Assembly (NCBI GenBank): GCA_017557005.1
Contig: JAFZFZ010000016.1
Location: forward strand, 1-43,005
DNA: 43,005 nucleotides
Source of the DNA: Bacteroidaceae bacterium
GTDB lineage: Bacteria; Bacteroidota; Bacteroidia; Bacteroidales; Bacteroidaceae
Direction: 5' to 3'
Numbering within the stretch: the first letter of the stretch is position 1; each line of letters starts with the position of its first letter. The position numbers and the translations under genes are program-made. The notes beneath the pieces were generated by a model. That model was not told the DNA's origin. It searched no databases and saw nothing but the letters and a program-made list of their open reading frames with translations. Positions 34,380 through 42,699 of this stretch are shown in pieces.

Positions 34380-35627
34380 ATGGCAGTTATCAAACCATTC
34401 AAAGGCATCCGCCCACCCAAAGCATTGGTGGAGAAGGTGCAGAGCCGTCCCTACGACGTGCTCAACTCGGACGAGGCACGTGCCGAAGCCGAAGGTAATG
34501 AGATGTCGCTCTATCATATCATCAAGCCCGAGATAGACTTTCCCGTGGGCACCGACGAACACGATCCCCGCGTGTACGACAAGGCAGCCGAGAACTTCGC
34601 TCGCTTCCAGGAGCAGGGCTGGCTCGTGCAGGATGAGAAGGAGCAATACTACGTATATGCCCAGACAATGAACGGTCGCACCCAGTACGGCCTCGTGGTG
34701 TGTGCCTACGTTGACGACTACCTTAATGGTGTCATCAAGAAGCACGAGCTCACCCGTGCCGATAAGGAGGAAGACCGCATGAAGCACGTGCGCGTCAACA
34801 ACGCCAACATCGAGCCCGTCTTCTTTGCCTACCCCGACAATGCCGCCCTCGATGCCCTCGTAGCCCGCTACACCGCTGAGGCACCCGAGTACGACTATGT
34901 GGCTCAGGGCGACGGCTTCCGTCACCAGCTATGGGTTATCGATGATGAGGCCGACATGGCCGCCATCACCGCCGCCTTTGCCCAGATGCCCGCCCTCTAC
35001 ATCGCCGATGGTCATCACCGCTCGGCAGCAGCAGCCCTCGTAGGCGCAGAGAAGGCGCGTCAGAACCCCAACCATCGTGGCGACGAAGAGTACAACTACT
35101 TCATGGCCGTATGCTTCCCCGCAGGTCAGCTCACCATCATCGACTACAACCGCGTGGTGAAAGACCTCAATGGCCTCACTCCCGAAGAACTCCTTGCCAA
35201 GCTCGAAGACAACTTCGTTGTCGAGCCCAAGGGTGAAGAGATCTACAAACCCTGTGCTCTGCACAACTTCTCGCTCTATGTCGATGGCAAGTGGTATAGC
35301 CTCACCGCTAAGGAAGGCACCTATGATGATGGCGACCCCATCGGCGTGCTCGATGTCACCATCTCATCCAACCTCATCCTTCACGATATCCTCGGCCTTG
35401 GCGACCTGCGCAAGGACAAGCGCATCGACTTCGTCGGTGGCATCCGTGGCCTCGGCGAACTCAAGCGCCGTGTCGATAGTGGCGAGATGAAGATGGCCCT
35501 TGCTCTCTATCCCGTATCGATGAAGCAACTCATGGATATTGCCGATACCGGCAACATCATGCCTCCTAAGACCACCTGGTTTGAGCCCAAGCTCCGTTCA
35601 GGCCTCGTGATTCACAAGCTCGTGTGA
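34380..35627 (+). CDS. DUF1015 family protein of the serine operon
   Basis: The 415-residue soluble protein starts MAVIKPFKGIRPPKALVEKVQSRPYDVLNSDEAR, the conserved N-terminus of DUF1015 (YDVL / N..E pattern). Further conserved features are HELTRADKEEDRMKH near 121, and YIADGHHRSAAAAL near 207, a histidine-rich motif suggestive of an active site. No biochemical function is established to my knowledge. The tight association serC-serA-DUF1015 recurs in Bacteroidales, so a role in serine or phosphoserine metabolism is a reasonable guess, for example in the missing phosphatase step or in control. No signal peptide. GC content at third positions is high, like serA. Confidence 0.88.
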   Translation: MAVIKPFKGIRPPKALVEKVQSRPYDVLNSDEARAEAEGNEMSLYHIIKPEIDFPVGTDEHDPRVYDKAAENFARFQEQGWLVQDEKEQYYVYAQTMNGRTQYGLVVCAYVDDYLNGVIKKHELTRADKEEDRMKHVRVNNANIEPVFFAYPDNAALDALVARYTAEAPEYDYVAQGDGFRHQLWVIDDEADMAAITAAFAQMPALYIADGHHRSAAAALVGAEKARQNPNHRGDEEYNYFMAVCFPAGQLTIIDYNRVVKDLNGLTPEELLAKLEDNFVVEPKGEEIYKPCALHNFSLYVDGKWYSLTAKEGTYDDGDPIGVLDVTISSNLILHDILGLGDLRKDKRIDFVGGIRGLGELKRRVDSGEMKMALALYPVSMKQLMDIADTGNIMPPKTTWFEPKLRSGLVIHKLV

Positions 35628-35648
35628 AAACTTTATAAATAGCGTGGT

Positions 35649-35679
35649 GCCCCATCTCGACTGATTGCCTTGATGGGGC
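35649..35679 (+). terminator. Weak hairpin after the DUF1015 gene
   Basis: GCCCCATC (35649-35656) pairs with GATGGGGC (35672-35679); the loop is 15 bases and no U-tract follows. It lies 21 bp after the stop codon and may mark the end of the serine operon. Confidence 0.4.
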
Positions 35680-35778
35680 GCTTCCGTTACATCTTGTGAG
35701 AATTAGATATACAGTTCTTAGAAAGTGTATTATAAGCGTCATCTATTACGCTGATAGAATAACTTTTCTATAAATTAC

Positions 35779-35808
35779 TTGTTGGATAAAAACAAATCAC
35801 TAACTTTG
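35779..35808 (+). promoter_or_regulatory. Promoter of the DUF3791/DUF3990 module
   Basis: TTG (35779-35781), a 19-bp spacer and TAACTTTG (35801-35808), a perfect TAnnTTTG box. The first ATG is 19 bp downstream. Confidence 0.75.
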
Positions 35809-35827
35809 TATCAATAAACGCAAGAGT

Positions 35828-36067
35828 ATGGAGCAGTTCAGAACTATTCCCAAGAATCAAGTTATAATGGCTTTCGTTGCTACTAGCATCGAGACCACAG
35901 CACGTTTCTTGGGAGTTAGCTATGACGAGGTTTTTCGTCGTATGAATCGTGTTGGTATGATTGACAACTACATTCTTCCCAACTATGAGCCACTACACAG
36001 CGAAAGTCGAGAGGTGCTTGCTGAGCGTATGGTAGAATGTCTTAAACATTGGGAGGCGAAATCATGA
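35828..36067 (+). CDS. Small DUF3791-like protein, putative antitoxin-like partner
   Basis: The 79-residue protein resembles DUF3791: an IMAFVATSIETTARFLG helix, then the SYDEVFRRMNRVGMIDNYI segment and YEPLHSESREVLAERMVE. Genes of this type often precede DUF3990 genes in gut Bacteroidota and Firmicutes. Its stop overlaps the next start (ATGA), implying translational coupling and probably a protein complex. No DNA-binding motif is obvious. Role as neutraliser of the DUF3990 product is inferred from size, order and coupling only. Confidence 0.7.
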   Translation: MEQFRTIPKNQVIMAFVATSIETTARFLGVSYDEVFRRMNRVGMIDNYILPNYEPLHSESREVLAERMVECLKHWEAKS

Positions 36068-36555
36068 GCAGTGTTATTGTATATCATGGTGGTACCGAAC
36101 CCATAGTTACTCCTATTTGTAGATTCGGCAGACCCAACTTGGATTTCGGTCAGGGATTCTATGTTACCAACCTTCGCGAACAGGCCATAGCATGGGCAAA
36201 CAATATGGCACGTAACAGAAAACAACCAGCCATACTCAATCGATACATAATGAATCGTGAGGCTATATTACAGCATATGCGTTGTAACATATTCGAGGCC
36301 TACGATGCCGAATGGCTTGAGTTTATCATAGGTAACCGTAATGGGTTGAACCCTGCAAAAGAGTATGATTATGTAGAAGGTGGTGTAGCCAATGATCGAG
36401 TTGTCGACACCGTTAATCTGTACACAGTTGGTCTTATAGACCTTGATACAGCATTGCGTGAACTCTCGAAGCACCAACCCAACAATCAGATGTGTATCTT
36501 GAATCAGGAAATTATAAGCAAATACTTCGTATATGATGGAACCGAGTCATTATGA
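36064..36555 (+). CDS. DUF3990 protein, ADP-ribosyltransferase-like toxin candidate
   Basis: The 163-residue protein begins MSSVIVYHGGTEPI and contains LDFGQGFYVTNLREQAIAWA. The order YHG, then DFGxGFYxT, then QAxxWA is that of DUF3990 and resembles the H and Y positions of ADP-ribosyltransferase-fold proteins. I chose the ATG at 36064, which overlaps the previous stop, over an upstream TTG at 36049. The family function is not established; a NAD-dependent toxin or modifier in a toxin-antitoxin pair is the hypothesis. It is flanked on both sides by small helical genes. The third catalytic position cannot be assigned by eye. Confidence 0.72.
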   Translation: MSSVIVYHGGTEPIVTPICRFGRPNLDFGQGFYVTNLREQAIAWANNMARNRKQPAILNRYIMNREAILQHMRCNIFEAYDAEWLEFIIGNRNGLNPAKEYDYVEGGVANDRVVDTVNLYTVGLIDLDTALRELSKHQPNNQMCILNQEIISKYFVYDGTESL

Positions 36556-36592
36556 TAGCCCCACCAAGTCTCCTGTGATACAAGAGATTATT

Positions 36593-36784
36593 ATGAGCAA
36601 CCGCATTGGTGCCATAGCGGTCATCCTTGCCGAGCGGCTCGGTATCCCCGATATACAAGCCCTAAAACTCTTCTATGAGAGTAAGACTTGTAGTCATTTA
36701 CATGACAAGTCCACAGGACTATATCTCTATGGTGAGCATTACATCGCAGACGAATATATGCGTGAGATGGAAGGTAGACAATAA
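36593..36784 (+). CDS. Small conserved protein of the DUF3990 module
   Basis: A 63-residue ORF (MSNRIGAIAVILAERLGIPD..., ending EYMREMEGRQ) starts 37 bp after the DUF3990 stop; an ATG at 36533, overlapping DUF3990, would add 20 residues of unlikely sequence. It contains an amphipathic helix (IGAIAVILAERLGI), the segment FYESKTCSHLHDKSTGLYLYG and YIADEYM. It faintly resembles DUF3791 in length and in the pattern E..Y..EEY, so it may be a second partner protein. Function unknown. A strong terminator follows directly. Confidence 0.6.
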   Translation: MSNRIGAIAVILAERLGIPDIQALKLFYESKTCSHLHDKSTGLYLYGEHYIADEYMREMEGRQ

Positions 36785-36788
36785 TACG

Positions 36789-36813
36789 AAAAGCCGCGAT
36801 TCGCGGCTTTTTC
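36789..36813 (+). terminator. Terminator of the DUF3990 module
   Basis: AAAAGCCGCGA / TCGCGGCTTTT forms a near-continuous stem (36789-36811) with a T-run at the 3' side, three bases after the last stop codon. Confidence 0.85.
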
Positions 36814-36824
36814 TACTTAGTGAA

Positions 36825-36968
36825 ACGAGAAGGGGAGAAATCCTGTATAGGATTTTTGTGGCAGATTGAAAGATGAATCCGTTGTTTGGCTTACAGAGAA
36901 TTGAAGTCGCAAGGATAGACTTTCTCGTTCTCGAAACAAAGTGTCGTCACTTCCTTGCCTTCGCTTAC
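36825..36968. repeat. MITE-like repeat, copy A
   Basis: This stretch aligns without gaps to 37865-37986 (offset exactly 1040 bp over 122 bp) and then with one gap to about 38010. The core (36826-36934) has imperfect terminal inverted repeats: CGAGAAGGGGAGAAA at the left and TTTCTCGTTCTCG at the right. No ORF of note. Together with the terminator and the GC-rich bases 36970-37070, this covers the gene-free gap from 36785 to 37098. Confidence 0.75.
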
Positions 36969-37073
36969 TTCCTGCATTTTCCTAATCGATCGTGGCTGCG
37001 TTCTTTGGGTTGGGCTTGGGGATTGGGAGGGAAGAGGGCAAGGATGAGGTGGTAGAAGGATTATACCAATATC

Positions 37074-37100
37074 AAAACTGCGACAGGCTGTCGCAGTTTT
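37074..37100. repeat. Perfect 12-bp hairpin at the broken 5' end of the yhcG-like gene
   Basis: AAAACTGCGACA (37074-37085) and TGTCGCAGTTTT (37089-37100) are exact inverted repeats around GGC, ending in TTTT. It looks like a terminator, yet the reading frame of the following truncated gene runs through it without a stop. Confidence 0.7.
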
Positions 37101-37806
37101 GCCGTGGAGCCATAATCTACTCCTTATGAGTTACGATTTGCCTCCTGAGCATATTGTATTTTATGCTAACGAGGTATATGCAAAAGGTTGGTCACGCGAC
37201 ATGTTGCGTCACGCATTAAAATCAGAATATCATCTTTCAATACAATCGGTAGAGAAGTCCAACAACTTTGATTCCACATTGCCCGCTCAACAAGCCGACT
37301 ATGCCAATGAAGTTTTCCGAAGCAGTTATAATCTCGGCTTCATCGATGCTGTTGAACCATTGAGAGAACTGGAACTTGAGCGTCGCCTTGTACAGAAGAT
37401 TACTACCTTTATAATGGAACTGGGTAGCGGTTTTAGTTTTATTGGCAATCAACATACGCTGACCTACAACGACAAGGAATACCGCGTCGATTTACTCTTC
37501 TTCCATCGCCGACTTCGCTCTATGGTTGCTATTGAGCTGAAGATAGGAGAGTTCAAGCCCGAATATGTAGGCAAGATGAATTTCTACCTTTCCCTATTGG
37601 ATAAGTTAGAAAAGGCTCCCGATGAAAACCCGTCTATTGGTATCATCCTTTGTGCCGAGAAAGACCATTTAGATGTCGAACTGGCATTACAAGATATAAA
37701 CAAGCCAATTGGTGTTGCTGAATATCAATACTTGTTGCCCAAGAATAAATTGCAGGAGCTGGTGACTAATGAGATGAGAGAGTCAGAACAAACTGAGGAT
37801 AAATAG
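37099..37806 (+). pseudogene. YhcG/DUF1016-type PDDEXK nuclease, N-terminal domain missing
   Basis: The frame encodes LPWSHNLLLMSYDLPPEHIVFYANEVYAKGW... through the PDDEXK nuclease domain: YRVDLLFF near 133, AIELKIGEF near 149, with the D...ExK residues intact. Full-length YhcG-type proteins have about 140 more residues (DUF1016_N, helical) before the LPWSH motif. Here the frame is closed by a stop at 37045, and the first ATG (37126) falls inside the conserved motif. So this is a truncated gene, or expresses only the nuclease half. YhcG-type proteins occur in defence islands and near restriction systems. The gene lies between two MITE-like repeats 1040 bp apart, which may have caused the loss. 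Confidence 0.75.
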
Positions 37807-37817
37807 ACACACTTCAA

Positions 37818-37858
37818 CACACTCCCCGATTCCGTAAGAATCGGGGAGTGTGTTATAA
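37818..37858 (+). terminator. Terminator after the yhcG-like gene
   Basis: Perfect 15-bp stem CACACTCCCCGATTC / GAATCGGGGAGTGTG (37818-37832 with 37838-37852), loop CGTAA, then TTATAAGTTT. It begins 12 bp after the stop codon. Confidence 0.88.
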
Positions 37859-37864
37859 GTTTAC

Positions 37865-38010
37865 ACGAGAAGGGGAGAAATCCTGTACAGAAATTTTGTG
37901 GCATATTGATAGGGGAATCCTTTGTTTTGCTTACAGGGGATTGAAGTTGCAAGTAGAGACTTTCTCGTTCTCGAAACAAAGTGTCGCTATTTCTTTGCAC
38001 TTCGCATACT
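37865..38010. repeat. MITE-like repeat, copy B
   Basis: Second copy of the element at 36825-36968, about 80-85% identical by eye, with the same terminal inverted repeats (37866-37880 and 37961-37974). Its right side runs directly into the remnant of an IS30 transposase gene. Confidence 0.75.
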
Positions 38011-38292
38011 ATAACGGCAGACAATGGAAAAGAATTCGCAAGACATCAAGAAATAGCAGAGAAATTGGAAATTTCTTTCTATTTTTGCAGACCGTATCAT
38101 TCTTGGGAACGTGGAGCCAATGAGAACACGAACGGACTCATCAGGCAATACATACCAAAAGGAACGGATTTCAGTGGAATAACTGATGAGTTTGTCAACT
38201 GGGTTGAAAACAAACTGAACAACAGACCCAGAAAGAGACTCGGTTATCTCACACCAAATGAGAAATTTAATTCAATAGTAATAACAAATTAA
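37999..38292 (+). pseudogene. IS30-family transposase, C-terminal remnant
   Basis: About 95 codons encode the end of an IS30 DDE transposase: ITADNGKEFARH, FCRPYHSWERGANENTNGLI and NNRPRKRLGYLTPNEKF. The DNG and the E of ERGANEN correspond to the second and third acidic active-site residues. The helix-turn-helix region and the first Asp are missing, and no start codon belongs to it. Copy B of the MITE-like repeat abuts the truncated end. Confidence 0.88.
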
Positions 38293-38294
38293 AA

Positions 38295-38332
38295 GGCGAT
38301 TGCATTTAATAGTTGAATTCGCCATTTTTTTT
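38295..38332 (+). terminator. Hairpin after the transposase remnant
   Basis: GGCGA (38295-38299) pairs with TCGCC (38319-38323), with weaker pairing inside, then A and eight T. It may be the IS terminator; the GH106-like gene starts 5 bp after the T-run. Confidence 0.5.
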
Positions 38333-38336
38333 AAAG

Positions 38337-41300
38337 ATGATGGGCTTACATTATAAAAAGATTTTCTCCGCTCTCACCTGCCTGTTATGCGCAGTAGTCT
38401 ATGCCAACGACAAACTGCCGCTTGGTTATCCTTCGCGCAGTGGAGCTATAGACATAGAGAAGCATTTTGCCATGCCTCCAAAGGGATATGGCAATGTGCC
38501 GTTCTATTGGTGGAATGGTGACACATTGACAAAAGAGCGCCTACTGCAGCAGTTGGATGTCATGGAGGAGTCTTCCACCGATGGCTTTGCCGTTAGCTAC
38601 ATCCACACACATCCAAGGATTGACATCGAACAGAACAGCAAGGGCTATGGCAGTTTTGGACGTGCCGACGGAGGCAAGCCAGAAGTGTTCAGTGGTGACT
38701 GGTGGAATCTTTGGAAATGGTTTTCAGGAGAGTGTGCCCGCCGTGGCATGGGAGTTGGAGTAGACGATTATGTCATAGGATGGGCTGGCAATGGCTATTA
38801 TGTTGATGAACTGCGAGCAGATAAAGGTTTTTCTAATTATCAGGGCCGTCTTAAATTCCAGTCTTATAATGTAAAAAAGGGAGACACATTACGCCTTGAT
38901 ATTCCTGATAATGTTATCTCGCTAACAGCCCATCCTCAAGGAACTAATCTTCTGTCGTTGAAGAGTGGAAAGAATTTGACGTGGAGTCCTGCTGATGCCG
39001 ATGCTATGGTGTATGCCGTAACCACTACGGCATCTTATGAACTGCATCCCGAATATGGTAAAAGACTGATAGATGTCTACTTCCAACGTTTCGAGGATAA
39101 ACTTGATGCCAACGAGCGTCGCGGCATGAATTTCTTCTTTCAAGACGAACTGCACTATAATCTCACTATGACTTCATGGTGTGAGGATATGCCAGAAGAG
39201 TTCTTAAGGCGTAAGGGCTATGATGTACGCCCATTTTTGGCAGCCCTATATACAGACATAGGTAATATTACAGCAAAAGTGCGTCTCGACTATGCTGACG
39301 TACTGACACAACTGTCGGAAGAGAGATATTTCAAACCCATATTCGATTGGCACAACAGTCGCAATCTCATCTACGGCTGCGACAACAACGGCCGAGGCCT
39401 TAACCCAATAGAATATGTAGACTATTTCCGCTCTATCAGTTGGTTTACAGCTCCTGGTAATGATGCCCCTGCCCGTGGTTCTAGTTTTAGACAGACAAAA
39501 GTGTCGAGTTCTGTAGCCCATCTCTACCAGCGGCCACGTGTATGGCTCGAGGCTTTTCATAGCATGGGATGGGACAGCAATGGCGAGTGGCTCACCAAAC
39601 AGCTTGACCATCACATGATAGCAGGAGGCAATCTCCTCTGTCTTCACGGACTATATTACTCTACTCATGGCGGATGGTGGGAGTGGGCACCGCCATGCTT
39701 CCATTTTCGCATGCCTTACTGGCCACATCTCAAGCACTGGCTGAAATACGCCCAGCGTATGAGTTTCCTGCTTAGTCAGGGCGTTCACGTGTGTGATGTG
39801 GCAGTGCTTTATCCTACAGAGACCTTGCAGGCATTCCCCAAGACACGCATTAGCAAGATGTGGCAGGTGACCGACCATCTTTCTGCATCGGGATTAGATT
39901 ATGATTTTATTGATTTTCAGTCGCTCCAGAAGGCAGAAATCGGCAATGGCACATTGTCTGTTGCCGACGAGAACTATAAGGTGCTGGTGCTGGCAAATGT
40001 AAAAGCTCTTCACCATTCTACATGGCAGAAGATTAAGGAGTTTGCTGCCAATGGCGGTATCGTCATCGCTACCGAACCGCTGCTTGCTTCTTCGCTCAAT
40101 GGAAGTGATGGCGCAAGTGCTGATTTTCAGAAATTCTTTGCTGAACATGACAACTGCTTTATGAGCAACAAGGCCGATGAGATAGTTGGTTTGATTAGAA
40201 AGCACATCATGCCCGACTTCCTTCCTGCATCAGGCAAGGGTATGGTGATGCACCGCCGCATTGGCAACAAGGATGTCTATATGGTGATGGGTGTGGGGAA
40301 AGGTGAGCAACTTTCGTTCCGCTCTCAGGGCAGGGTGCAGTTGTGGAATGCTCAGACAGGTGAGATAACCGACTATCCCGTTGTGAGTGCTGCAGGAGAA
40401 ACTACCAGTCTCATACACGATGGCGAACAAAACGAGTCACGCCTCTATGTCTTCTCTCCTGGAAAACCGAAATTATGTAATCGAAAGGTTGATGCAGAGG
40501 ACCTCTCTACTACTCTCGACCTTAGTGGCGAGTGGCAGATAGAGATTGTGCCTACACTTGACAATCGTTGGGGCGATTTCCGCTTGCCTGCAAGCAATGA
40601 GATGATAGGTGTTGAGGCAAGGGAGTTCTATTATCAACCTTTAGCAGAAGTCGTCAACAATCCATCAAATTTATCTTTTACAGAATCAGACAAGGCGATA
40701 TATGGTTATGCTCCTTATATGCAGACCACAGTCTATCCCTCTACGGCAGATATAGACAGTATTATACAATTGCCTTTTGCTAATCATAAGTGGACCCCTT
40801 ATTGTTTCTCATGGCAGTATGGCGTGTTCGACAATCCCGGCAGTCAAGGCTATCATGGACTGAAAGGCAAGGTTGACAACCGTTTCCTGATACTCGGTCA
40901 AGGTGGTCATGAGCTGTTTGCCACCAACGTCTTCGCCCCTAAGAGTGCCACTTATAAGATTGTGCGTGAGGGCATAGCGCCATATAAAATATTGATAGAT
41001 GGAAAGGCTGTAGATAATCCTACTGTCCATCTTTCCGAGGGGTGGCACAAGGTGAACATTGCTTATGCAAATACCAAGAAAACAGAATTTTCCTTAATCG
41101 ACCACAAGAGCAACTATCTAGACACTCGCAATCGTAGTGCTGTGGTGTTCTACACAGACGCATCACCATTGCCTGTCAACCGTTCTCCATACGGCAATAT
41201 CGTGGCAATGAAATGGTTTGACACCCACTTCCTGCCATACCAGACTGTCACAGGCACCAACAGATACGCCTTCCGCTTTGCCACAGCACCAGCAGCCGAC

Positions 41301-41879
41301 ACCCTTCGCTTCTGCGTCAACGGCACTATAGACCATCTGTGGGTAGATGGCGTAAGTCTAAAACCGTTAAAGAGAGTAGCATCCGATGACTCGTATGAAT
41401 ATATATATGTAAACAGCAACAGCAAAAAATCGGTTGGTGAGGCCATTCTCATCGGAACAACAAACACCTGTTGCCCAGCCACAGCTTTCTTCCGTGAGCC
41501 AGTAAAGATATCGTGTGGCAAGGGATTGATGCCTCTTGGTGACTGGACAGAGTGGGGTGCCATGAAATTCTATTCCGGTGGTGTGCGTCACACAAAAGAG
41601 ATTGTAGTAGCGAAGAAAGAGAAACATCATAAATATTATATCGAGTTTGCCATGGTCGACGCTACGTGCGAAGTGTTTGTAAATGGCAAGTCGGCAGGTA
41701 TACTGCTTTGTCCTCCTTACAAGTTGGATGTAACAAAACTCCTCCGCAAGGGCAACAACAGAGTAGAGGTGATGGTCTATAGTTCCCTCTCCAACCATTA
41801 CCAGACTGTACCCTCGGCGTATAAGGGCAAGGCCAGGGCGGGGGTAGAGCCACCCCAAACCCATCCAAAAGCCCTTTAG
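38337..41879 (+). CDS. Secreted glycoside hydrolase, GH106-like (alpha-L-rhamnosidase candidate)
   Basis: The 1180-residue protein has a signal peptide (cleavage near VVYA-NDK). The N-terminal region (MPPKGYGNVPFYWWNGD, then GFAVSYIHTHP, GMGVGVDDYVIGWAG) and the barrel segment (VSSSVAHLYQRPRVWLEAFHSMGW; LLCLHGLYYSTHGGWWEWAPP) resemble GH106-type rhamnosidases. The C-terminus has beta-sandwich modules (LDVTKLLRKGNNRVEVMVYSS near 1130). GH106 enzymes release alpha-L-rhamnose, for example from rhamnogalacturonan, fitting the PL11 lyase elsewhere in the window. I chose the ATG at 38337 (or 38340), not the TTG at 38313. The last dozen residues (VEPPQTHPKAL) look like translated repeat sequence, so the true C-terminus may have been replaced. 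No lipobox. Confidence 0.75.
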   Translation: MMGLHYKKIFSALTCLLCAVVYANDKLPLGYPSRSGAIDIEKHFAMPPKGYGNVPFYWWNGDTLTKERLLQQLDVMEESSTDGFAVSYIHTHPRIDIEQNSKGYGSFGRADGGKPEVFSGDWWNLWKWFSGECARRGMGVGVDDYVIGWAGNGYYVDELRADKGFSNYQGRLKFQSYNVKKGDTLRLDIPDNVISLTAHPQGTNLLSLKSGKNLTWSPADADAMVYAVTTTASYELHPEYGKRLIDVYFQRFEDKLDANERRGMNFFFQDELHYNLTMTSWCEDMPEEFLRRKGYDVRPFLAALYTDIGNITAKVRLDYADVLTQLSEERYFKPIFDWHNSRNLIYGCDNNGRGLNPIEYVDYFRSISWFTAPGNDAPARGSSFRQTKVSSSVAHLYQRPRVWLEAFHSMGWDSNGEWLTKQLDHHMIAGGNLLCLHGLYYSTHGGWWEWAPPCFHFRMPYWPHLKHWLKYAQRMSFLLSQGVHVCDVAVLYPTETLQAFPKTRISKMWQVTDHLSASGLDYDFIDFQSLQKAEIGNGTLSVADENYKVLVLANVKALHHSTWQKIKEFAANGGIVIATEPLLASSLNGSDGASADFQKFFAEHDNCFMSNKADEIVGLIRKHIMPDFLPASGKGMVMHRRIGNKDVYMVMGVGKGEQLSFRSQGRVQLWNAQTGEITDYPVVSAAGETTSLIHDGEQNESRLYVFSPGKPKLCNRKVDAEDLSTTLDLSGEWQIEIVPTLDNRWGDFRLPASNEMIGVEAREFYYQPLAEVVNNPSNLSFTESDKAIYGYAPYMQTTVYPSTADIDSIIQLPFANHKWTPYCFSWQYGVFDNPGSQGYHGLKGKVDNRFLILGQGGHELFATNVFAPKSATYKIVREGIAPYKILIDGKAVDNPTVHLSEGWHKVNIAYANTKKTEFSLIDHKSNYLDTRNRSAVVFYTDASPLPVNRSPYGNIVAMKWFDTHFLPYQTVTGTNRYAFRFATAPAADTLRFCVNGTIDHLWVDGVSLKPLKRVASDDSYEYIYVNSNSKKSVGEAILIGTTNTCCPATAFFREPVKISCGKGLMPLGDWTEWGAMKFYSGGVRHTKEIVVAKKEKHHKYYIEFAMVDATCEVFVNGKSAGILLCPPYKLDVTKLLRKGNNRVEVMVYSSLSNHYQTVPSAYKGKARAGVEPPQTHPKAL

Positions 41880-41960
41880 TCTCCGAGGAGGATACATTAG
41901 AATTGCGGACCCAACTCGTCCCTTCGTGGAGGATGAGAGGGACTTCTAAATAGTAAATCG
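41838..41960. repeat. Repeat-like sequence at the 3' end of the GH106-like gene
   Basis: GGGCGGGGGTAGAGCCACCCC is followed by AACCCATCCAAAAGCCC, CTCCGAGGAGG, and a GTCCCT...AGGGAC hairpin (41918-41943). Composition and short paired blocks are like the junction repeats at 28388 and 33231, though the match is weaker. The gene's stop codon (41877-41879) lies inside it. Confidence 0.45.
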
Positions 41961-42061
41961 TAAATAAAAAACATGATTTCAAAAACTCAAAAACATATTT
42001 ATGTCAGCAGTATGCCAATGTATGCGAAGATATAAAAAATCCTTCTCTATGACAACAAAAT

Positions 42062-42088
42062 GTCCGAAATTCTTAAAGAAAATCGGAC
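42062..42088. repeat. Hairpin in the gene-free tail
   Basis: GTCCGA (42062-42067) pairs with TCGGAC (42083-42088), and TTCTT with AAGAA inside. TATTTA follows. Possibly a weak terminator or regulatory hairpin; no gene assigned nearby. Confidence 0.4.
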
Positions 42089-42200
42089 TATTTACACGTC
42101 AGCAAACCTTGATAGGCTATAATACAGTTTTACTAAACTTTTTCTAAAAACTGAAAAGGATGGGATATATCGGGGAACAAATAAGGAATACAATATAGTA

Positions 42201-42506
42201 TTATGCCTGAATTTCAGGATTATATATATCAATTATCGGTTCAAGCGTGAAGCCCTGCACTGTCACTCGCTCCACGTTCTGAGGCTCGTAGGAATGGCCC
42301 TGTTTGTCGAAGCGAGCAACAAGAGAAGCCCCACGCCATATACGATATACTAACAACCCCGATGTGCCCAAAGTTACCATTGGCGTACGGGTACACCAAT
42401 GGCCTTGACACAATGAGGGCTGTACATACGATACAACCAAGGGGCATTCACCGCTGCCTTGTTTTTGACAAACATTTTGAAATTTTCCTACGATTTCAGA
42501 ACGTCA
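42201..42506 (-). other. Unrecognised open frame without a good start codon
   Basis: The minus-strand frame is open from 42503 to the TAA-type stop at 42201 and has no ATG before its middle. It contains TLGTSGLLVYRIWRGASL and GHSYEPQNVERVTVQGF, with hydrophobic-polar alternation suggesting possible past coding. I recognise no family. It could be a gene remnant or chance. Elsewhere in 41960-42690 I see only short AT-rich repeats such as TTCTGAATTTTGAATTCTG near 42607. Confidence 0.2.
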
Positions 42507-42699
42507 AAACCAAGCGTAGTAAACGCCTTTCAATATGTCTTGTCACTCACACGACACATCCACAGGGGGATGGTGGCGTAAGTAACGATGCGAAATTACA
42601 ATTTAATTCTGAATTTTGAATTCTGAATGCTGAATTATTTGCAAGAGTTATCCCTAAAATATCATAATTTAGCATGCAATGCGTACAACGAAATTTTAC

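Noticed and set aside
38313..38336. Longer start of the GH106-like gene at a TTG
   Set aside because: It overlaps the T-rich terminator-like hairpin, and the signal peptide begins properly at the ATG pair 38337/38340.
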